Source: Oscillospiraceae bacterium (lineage in GTDB: Bacteria; Bacillota; Clostridia; Oscillospirales; Ruminococcaceae). Taken from it: 10,471 nucleotides of DNA. The stretch is taken from the NCBI GenBank assembly GCA_900768735.1, contig CAAGDZ010000158.1, positions 1 to 10,471 on the forward strand, given 5' to 3'. The stretch's first letter is position 1, and each line of letters begins with the position of its first letter. This document shows, piece after piece, positions 6,864 through 10,471 of the stretch. The notes below the pieces were generated by a model. The model was given only the letters and a program-made list of their open reading frames with translations, did no database searches and had not been told where the DNA came from. A program made the translations under genes and the position numbers.

Positions 6864-6878
6864 TGTGCATTTTGCACA
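6864..6878. repeat. short palindrome upstream of the S10 promoter
   Basis: TGTGCA and TGCACA flank a TTT spacer, about 54 bp before the -35 box of the S10 promoter. It could be an operator or a weak hairpin. The rest of 6708-6931 holds short AT-rich dyads such as AGCTT...AAGCT near 6737-6755, and no recognisable gene. Confidence 0.4.
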
Positions 6879-6931
6879 AATTTAAGCGCAAAAATTCGTT
6901 AAATTTCTACGCCGCATTTTTTCAAAAACAC

Positions 6932-6960
6932 TTGTATTCCGCTCTGTAATAATGTATAAT
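6932..6960 (+). promoter_or_regulatory. promoter of the S10 ribosomal-protein operon
   Basis: TTGTAT (6932-6937) and a perfect TATAAT (6955-6960) are separated by 17 bp. The predicted start near 6967 leaves a leader of about 330 nt before rpsJ. It is the best promoter in the interval and correctly oriented. Confidence 0.82.
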
Positions 6961-7105
6961 AAATCTTGCGCTGTGAAAAGACGGCGTACTGCGAAGATAT
7001 GCTGAGATGTCTGAGGTTGCGGTTTTACCGGTAATTCAGACGGAGTATGTCCAGAAAATGGGCGAAAGCGGTTGACGACAGGTTGATAAAAGCTAATATA
7101 GCATT

Positions 7106-7170
7106 AGGATTCTTTCCCGCACGACGGGAAGGGTCAGCAGATTTGCTGATACCCCCTTGGGAAAAATCCT
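7106..7170 (+). promoter_or_regulatory. long hairpin domain with alternative pairings in the S10 leader
   Basis: AGGATT-c-TTTCCC (7106-7118) pairs with GGGAAAAATCCT (7159-7170) over 12 bp with a single bulged C. It encloses the hairpin GGGTCAGCA (7131-7139) with TGCTGA-ta-CCC (7144-7154). TTCCCG (7114-7119) can instead pair locally with CGGGAA (7125-7130), leaving AGGATT:AATCCT as the outer stem of a three-way junction. The 3' arm also overlaps CCTGTT (7168-7173), which can pair with AACAGG (7219-7224). The short GTTTTAT after the stem is not a convincing terminator tract. Confidence 0.6.
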
Positions 7171-7239
7171 GTTTTATATGACAGCTTACGAAACACCCGG
7201 CACGGTATGTTTTATATTAACAGGAAAATCAACCGTATC

Positions 7240-7257
7240 CGTTGTCGAAAGACAGCG
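7240..7257 (+). promoter_or_regulatory. GNRA-capped hairpin just before the rpsJ ribosome binding site
   Basis: CGTTGTC (7240-7246) pairs with GACAGCG (7251-7257) through seven pairs including one G-U, closed by a GAAA tetraloop. It sits 23 nt before the AGGGAG site of rpsJ, inside the S10 leader, where it could contribute to tertiary folding or translation control. Confidence 0.6.
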
Positions 7258-7294
7258 TTCCCCCGAAAAATACAACAGAAAGGGAGATTAGAAA

Positions 7295-7606
7295 ATGGCA
7301 GTTAAGGAAAAAGTGAGAATCAAAATCAAGGGCTACGAGCACACACTGGTTGACGCTGCTGCTGCTAAGATTGTAGAGACAGCAAAGCGTACAGGTTCAA
7401 GAGTTGCAGGACCTATTCCGCTTCCTACAAACAAGGAAGTTATCACCATTCTGCGTGCTGTACACAAGTACAAGGACAGCCGCGAGCAGTTCGAGCTCAG
7501 GACTCACAAGCGTCTTATCGACGTAATCCGTCCCACCAACAAGACGGTAGAAGCTTTACAGAACTTAGAGCTTCCCGCAGGTGTGGAAATGTCTATGGAG
7601 GTTTAA
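7295..7606 (+). CDS. rpsJ: 30S ribosomal protein S10
   Basis: This 103-residue protein is the usual length for S10. It shows the hallmark sequences VRIKIKGYEHTLVD at the N-terminus, GPIPLPT at residues 39-45 and RTHKRLIDVIRPT towards the C-terminus. S10 is a 30S head protein and also forms the NusB-S10 antitermination complex. The start is fixed by AGGGAG (7281-7286) with 8-nt spacing and by the conserved N-terminus. It is the first gene of the S10 operon, preceded by the long structured leader. A 127-bp structured spacer separates it from rplC, which is longer than the other junctions in this operon. Confidence 0.97.
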   Translation: MAVKEKVRIKIKGYEHTLVDAAAAKIVETAKRTGSRVAGPIPLPTNKEVITILRAVHKYKDSREQFELRTHKRLIDVIRPTNKTVEALQNLELPAGVEMSMEV

Positions 7607-7617
7607 TCCATAGCGAA

Positions 7618-7713
7618 GTTATGTTGGCAAAAGCCAACCAATAACCGCGCGGCACCGGAAACCCTGAAAAATATCGGTGTCGGTGGTCAAGTCGGACAAT
7701 CCGACCAATAACC
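7618..7713 (+). promoter_or_regulatory. structured rpsJ-rplC spacer with two hairpins sharing a 3' motif
   Basis: Hairpin 1 is GTTATGTTGGC (7618-7628), an AAAA loop, and GCCAAC-ca-ATAAC (7633-7645). Hairpin 2 is GTCGGA (7691-7696), a CAA loop, and TCCGAC (7700-7705). Each ends in the identical ACCAATAACC (7637-7646 and 7704-7713). Between them CACCG (near 7653) can pair with CGGTG (near 7675). Neither hairpin has a U-tract, so transcription should continue into rplC. Possible roles are RNA processing, differential stability or protein binding. Confidence 0.55.
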
Positions 7714-7733
7714 AAAACAGGAGGATTTAAACC

Positions 7734-8369
7734 ATGACTAAAGGTTTAATCGGAAAGAAAATCGGTATGACCCAGATTTTCGACGAGGCGGGAAAGGTAG
7801 TTCCCGTAACCGTTATCGAAGCAGGTCCTTGCGTTGTAACACAGCTCAAGACGGCTGAGAACGACGGATATGAAGCCGTACAGCTCGGCTTCGGAGATGT
7901 TTCTCCAAAGCACGTAAACAAGCCTATGGCAGGTCACTTCAAGAAGAGCGACCTCCCCTTCAAGAAGACTCTCAAAGAATTCAGACTTGACGACATCAGC
8001 AACGTAAACGTTGGCGACATTATCAAGGCTGACGTATTCGCAGCAGGCGACGTTATCGACGTTTCCGGCGTAAGCAAGGGTAAAGGCTTCCAGGGCGCAA
8101 TCAAGCGTCACAATCAGCACAGACTCAAAGAGACACACGGCTCGGGTCCTGTAGTAAGACAGGCAGGTTCTATGGGCGCTTGCTCGTCCCCTTCGAGAAT
8201 ATTCAAGGGCAAGGGCATGGCAGGTCACATGGGTGCTGAAAACGTAACAGTTCAGAATCTTGTAATCGTGAAAATCGATGCAGAAAATAATCTTATCGCA
8301 ATCAAGGGTGCTGTTCCCGGTCCTAAGGGCGGAGTGGTTTGCATTACCGATGCGGTTAAGAAAGCGTAA
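7734..8369 (+). CDS. rplC: 50S ribosomal protein L3
   Basis: This 211-residue protein matches L3 along its length. It begins KGLIGKKIGMTQIFDEAG and contains the loop RQAGSMGACSSPSRIFKGKGMAGHMG and then ENVTVQNL, the region that reaches towards the peptidyl-transferase centre. L3 binds early to 23S rRNA and helps start 50S assembly. The start is set by AGGAGG (7719-7724) with 9-nt spacing. The glutamine methylated by PrmB in the GQNQTPG loop of E. coli L3 is absent; the position reads GACSSPS, consistent with a Firmicute protein. Only 15 bp, holding an AGGAGG, separates it from rplD. Confidence 0.97.
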   Translation: MTKGLIGKKIGMTQIFDEAGKVVPVTVIEAGPCVVTQLKTAENDGYEAVQLGFGDVSPKHVNKPMAGHFKKSDLPFKKTLKEFRLDDISNVNVGDIIKADVFAAGDVIDVSGVSKGKGFQGAIKRHNQHRLKETHGSGPVVRQAGSMGACSSPSRIFKGKGMAGHMGAENVTVQNLVIVKIDAENNLIAIKGAVPGPKGGVVCITDAVKKA

Positions 8370-8384
8370 GGAGGAGGATTAACT

Positions 8385-9005
8385 ATGGCAAAAGTATCAG
8401 TTTATGATATGACAGGAGCTGTTGTATCCGACCTTGAGCTTAACGACAGCGTGTTCGGTATCGAGCCCAACACGGTTGTTATGCACGCCGCAGTAGTAAA
8501 CTATCTGGCAAATCAGCGTCAGGGAACTCAGTCAACACTTACCAGAACAGAGGTAAGCGGCGGCGGTAAAAAGCCTTGGCGTCAGAAGGGTACAGGACAT
8601 GCAAGACAGGGCTCAACAAGAGCTCCCCAGTGGACACACGGCGGTGTTGCACTCGGTCCCAAGCCCAGAAGCTACAGATACTCTTTAAATAAAAAAGTAA
8701 AGAGACTTGCATTAAAGTCTGCACTTTCTTCAAAGGTACTCGACGGCGGTATGGTTGTTGTTGATTCTATCACAACAGACGAGTTCAAGACAAAGACAAT
8801 CGTTAATATGTTAAAGGCTCTCGGCGCTGACAAGGCTTTAATCGTTCTCAACAGCGTTGACGAAAAGGTTATCAGAAGCGCCGCAAATATCCCCGGCGTA
8901 AAGACAACCCAGGCTAACACTCTTAACGTATATGACATCTTAAAGTACAACAAGTTCATCGTTGTAAAAGATGCCGTTGCAACAATCGAGGAGGTGTACG
9001 CATAA
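8385..9005 (+). CDS. rplD: 50S ribosomal protein L4
   Basis: This 206-residue protein is recognised by its conserved internal extension RTEVSGGGKKPWRQKGTGHARQG followed by STRAPQWTHGGVALGPKPRSY. This is the loop that lines the peptide exit tunnel and is altered in some macrolide-resistant strains; no such change is obvious here. L4 binds 23S rRNA early, and in E. coli it also represses its own operon through the S10 leader, so it is the likely effector of the leader at 6967-7294 (inference). AGGAGG (8372-8377) lies 7 nt before the ATG. The stop overlaps the rplW start by one base (TAATG), which indicates coupled translation. Confidence 0.97.
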   Translation: MAKVSVYDMTGAVVSDLELNDSVFGIEPNTVVMHAAVVNYLANQRQGTQSTLTRTEVSGGGKKPWRQKGTGHARQGSTRAPQWTHGGVALGPKPRSYRYSLNKKVKRLALKSALSSKVLDGGMVVVDSITTDEFKTKTIVNMLKALGADKALIVLNSVDEKVIRSAANIPGVKTTQANTLNVYDILKYNKFIVVKDAVATIEEVYA

Positions 9006-9304
9006 TGGCAAAGCTCGCTTATGATATTATTTTAAAGCCCATTATCACTGAAAGAAGCATGGAGATGCTCACACAGGGCAAGTACACTTTCAAGGTAGCC
9101 AAGGATTCCAACAAGATTGAAATCGCTAAGGCTGTAGAAGCTCTCTTCCCCGGCGTAAAGGTAGCTAAGGTAAACACCATCAACTGCCGCGGCGTCATGA
9201 AGAGAATGGGTCGCAACGAAGGCTACACACCTGCTTGGAAGAAAGCAATCGTAACTCTCGCAGAAGGCTCTAAGACAATTGAGTTCTTTGACGGAATGAT
9301 ATAA
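9005..9304 (+). CDS. rplW: 50S ribosomal protein L23
   Basis: This 99-residue protein has the L23 opening YDIILKPIITERSMEML, the central FKVAKDSNKIEIAKAVEALFPGVKV and the VNTINCRGVMKRMGR segment. L23 sits at the polypeptide exit and is the docking site for trigger factor and signal recognition particle. Its ATG shares a base with the rplD stop. The ribosome binding site GAGGAGG (8988-8994) lies inside the last rplD codons, 10 nt upstream. Confidence 0.97.
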   Translation: MAKLAYDIILKPIITERSMEMLTQGKYTFKVAKDSNKIEIAKAVEALFPGVKVAKVNTINCRGVMKRMGRNEGYTPAWKKAIVTLAEGSKTIEFFDGMI

Positions 9305-9317
9305 AGGAGTGATATAA

Positions 9318-10151
9318 ATGGCTATTAAGACTTATAAACCTGTCACCCCCGGTCGCAGAGGCATGACTGTTACCGATTACAGTGTTCTGTCAAAGGTAGA
9401 GCCCGAGAGAAGCCTGCTTGAGTCACTCAAGAAGCACTCCGGCCGTAACAGCTACGGCAGAATTACAGTAAGACACAAGGGCGGCGCACAGAGAAGAAAA
9501 TACCGCGTAATCGACTTTAAGAGAAACAAGCTCGGTATGGACGCCGAGGTTATGACTCTCGAGTACGACCCCAACCGTTCGGCATTCATCGCACTGGTTC
9601 AGTACGAGGACGGCGAGAAGAGATACATCATCGCTCCCGACGGTCTGAACGTAGGCGACAAGGTAAGAAGCGGCTCTGATGCTGACATCAAGCCCGGTAA
9701 CGCACTTGCACTTTCCGATATACCGGTAGGTACCGTTATCCATAACATTGAGCTTTACCCCGGCAAGGGCGGACAGCTTGTTCGTTCGGCAGGCAACATG
9801 GCACAGCTCATGGCTAAGGAAAACGGATATGCACTGCTCAGACTCCCCAGCGGCGAGCTGAGAAACGTATCCGATAAGTGCATGGCTACAATCGGCGTTG
9901 TTTCAAACCTTGACCACGAGAACGTAAACTACGGTAAAGCAGGACGTATGCGTCACAAGGGCGTAAGACCTACAGTAAGAGGTTCTGTAATGAACCCGAA
10001 CGACCACCCTCACGGCGGTGGTGAAGGTAAGTCACCCGTCGGCCGTCCCGGACCTGTAACTCCATGGGGCAAGCCCGCTCTCGGCTATAAGACAAGAAAA
10101 GTCGGCAAGAGCACAGACAAGTTCATCGTTAAGAGAAGAAACAGCAAGTAA
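9318..10151 (+). CDS. rplB: 50S ribosomal protein L2
   Basis: This 277-residue protein has the normal length of L2. Recognisable parts are the YKPVTPGRRGMTV start, GRITVRHKGGAQRRKYRVIDFKR near residue 50 and the C-terminal MNPNDHPHGGGEGKSPVGRPG. The latter carries H230 and H232; one corresponds to the conserved His (E. coli His229) close to the peptidyl-transferase centre. L2 is needed for subunit association and peptidyl transfer. AAAGGAG (9303-9309) overlaps the rplW stop and precedes the ATG by 8 nt. The gene ends in a TAA followed at once by a second in-frame TAA. Confidence 0.97.
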   Translation: MAIKTYKPVTPGRRGMTVTDYSVLSKVEPERSLLESLKKHSGRNSYGRITVRHKGGAQRRKYRVIDFKRNKLGMDAEVMTLEYDPNRSAFIALVQYEDGEKRYIIAPDGLNVGDKVRSGSDADIKPGNALALSDIPVGTVIHNIELYPGKGGQLVRSAGNMAQLMAKENGYALLRLPSGELRNVSDKCMATIGVVSNLDHENVNYGKAGRMRHKGVRPTVRGSVMNPNDHPHGGGEGKSPVGRPGPVTPWGKPALGYKTRKVGKSTDKFIVKRRNSK

Positions 10152-10170
10152 TAACTACTACAAGTCATTG

Positions 10171-10220
10171 TTAATAAGTGCGGTGTTTGCGCTAAGCAGT
10201 AAAATCCCGCCGCACATTAA
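10171..10220 (+). promoter_or_regulatory. hairpin in the rplB-rpsS spacer
   Basis: GTGCGG (10178-10183) pairs with CCGCAC (10210-10215), with TTAA (10171-10174 and 10217-10220) able to extend the stem after small internal loops. There is no U-tract after it, and rpsS follows with its own GAAAGGA (10235-10241). It is therefore more likely a processing or stability element than a terminator. Confidence 0.45.
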
Positions 10221-10250
10221 CTTGCAATTCACTTGAAAGGAAATTATATA

Positions 10251-10471
10251 ATGAGCAGAAGTATCAAGAAGGGCCCTTATGTGCAGGAAGCTCTCATGAA
10301 GAGAGTGCTCGCTATGAACGAGGCAGGCGAGAAGAAGGTTTTAAAGACCTGGAGCCGCTCCAGCACAATATTCCCTGATTTCGTCGGACACACATTTGCA
10401 GTACACGACGGCAGAAAGCACGTTCCCGTATATGTAACCGAAGATATGGTCGGTCACAAGCTGGGCGAATT
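10251..10471 (+). CDS. rpsS: 30S ribosomal protein S19 (3' end outside window)
   Basis: The frame from ATG 10251 stays open to the window edge, giving 73 complete codons. It starts MSRSIKKGPYVQ and continues with TWSRSSTIFPDFVGHTFAVHDG, then RKHVPVYVTEDMVGHKLGE, all typical of S19. S19 is about 90 residues long, so roughly the last 20 residues are missing. It is a 30S head protein that forms a complex with S13. GAAAGGA (10235-10241) lies 9 nt upstream. Its position after rplB matches the standard S10 operon order, with rplV expected next. Confidence 0.96.
   Translation, partial: MSRSIKKGPYVQEALMKRVLAMNEAGEKKVLKTWSRSSTIFPDFVGHTFAVHDGRKHVPVYVTEDMVGHKLGE

Larger units (their letters stand above)
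6967..7294 (+). promoter_or_regulatory. structured 5' leader of the S10 operon, candidate autoregulatory RNA
   Basis: The leader contains several nested hairpins. GTCTGA (7009-7014) pairs with TCAGAC (7036-7041) around a CGGT-TTT-ACCG hairpin (7020-7030). A large domain at 7106-7170 follows, then a GNRA-capped hairpin at 7240-7257. It ends with AGGGAG (7281-7286), 8 nt before the rpsJ ATG. S10 operons are regulated through their leaders by ribosomal protein L4 in E. coli, and structured r-protein leaders are known in Firmicutes. The rplD product (L4) encoded downstream is the obvious candidate ligand. The exact leader class cannot be assigned by eye, and the start site is predicted only from the promoter. 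Confidence 0.65.

Noticed and set aside
6524..6891. Overlapping reading frames on both strands over the second repeat copy
   Set aside because: They coincide with the repeat and the hairpin after the 3D gene, resemble the spurious frame in copy 1, and lack start signals.
7618..7645. rpsJ-rplC hairpin as an intrinsic terminator
   Set aside because: No U-tract follows it and essential operon genes continue downstream with good ribosome binding sites.

Overview
The window comes from a Clostridia-type Firmicute, most likely a gut Oscillospiraceae/Ruminococcus-like bacterium. The evidence is strong AGGAGG-type ribosome binding sites, lipoproteins of the Firmicute DHHW family, a YabE-like DUF348/G5/3D cell-wall protein, near-consensus sigma-A promoters, and an S10 ribosomal-protein operon in the usual order. 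The species assignment is inference from these traits. All supported genes are on the + strand.

Region 1 (1-4534) is the end of an operon of four tightly packed genes closed by a clear rho-independent terminator. Two tandem paralogous DHHW-family lipoproteins come first; the first is cut by the window edge. Each carries an AlgJ/AlgX-like Asp-His...Ser set of residues behind a lipobox and a long low-complexity linker. They are followed by an FkbH-like HAD-IIIC enzyme, the type that loads a glyceryl unit from 1,3-bisphosphoglycerate onto a carrier protein. The last gene is a small acyl carrier protein overlapping the FkbH gene by 8 bp. Together they look like a Dlt-like surface acylation pathway: a cytoplasmic loading enzyme plus carrier, then extracytoplasmic lipoprotein transferases. 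The membrane-bound MBOAT step would be expected just upstream, outside the window. This is the main candidate for a poorly described system.

Region 2 (4535-5240) is a 0.7-kb intergenic stretch. It holds a GC-rich hairpin repeat (4641-4806), then AT-rich DNA with four 6-bp half-sites at exact 11-bp spacing (WalR/PhoP-type), a perfect TTGACA-N17-TATAAT promoter and a roughly 100-nt 5' UTR. Region 3 (5241-6540) is a membrane-anchored DUF348 x3 - G5 - 3D peptidoglycan-remodelling protein, followed by an 11-bp GNRA-capped hairpin.

Region 4 (6541-7294) holds a second copy of the hairpin repeat in the same orientation, a small palindrome, the S10 promoter (TTGTAT-N17-TATAAT) and a structured leader of about 330 nt. 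Region 5 (7295-10471) is the S10 operon: rpsJ, rplC, rplD, rplW, rplB and a 3'-truncated rpsS. Two intercistronic spacers (rpsJ-rplC and rplB-rpsS) contain further hairpins without terminator U-tracts. No tRNA, rRNA, CRISPR array, transposase or phage gene was seen.
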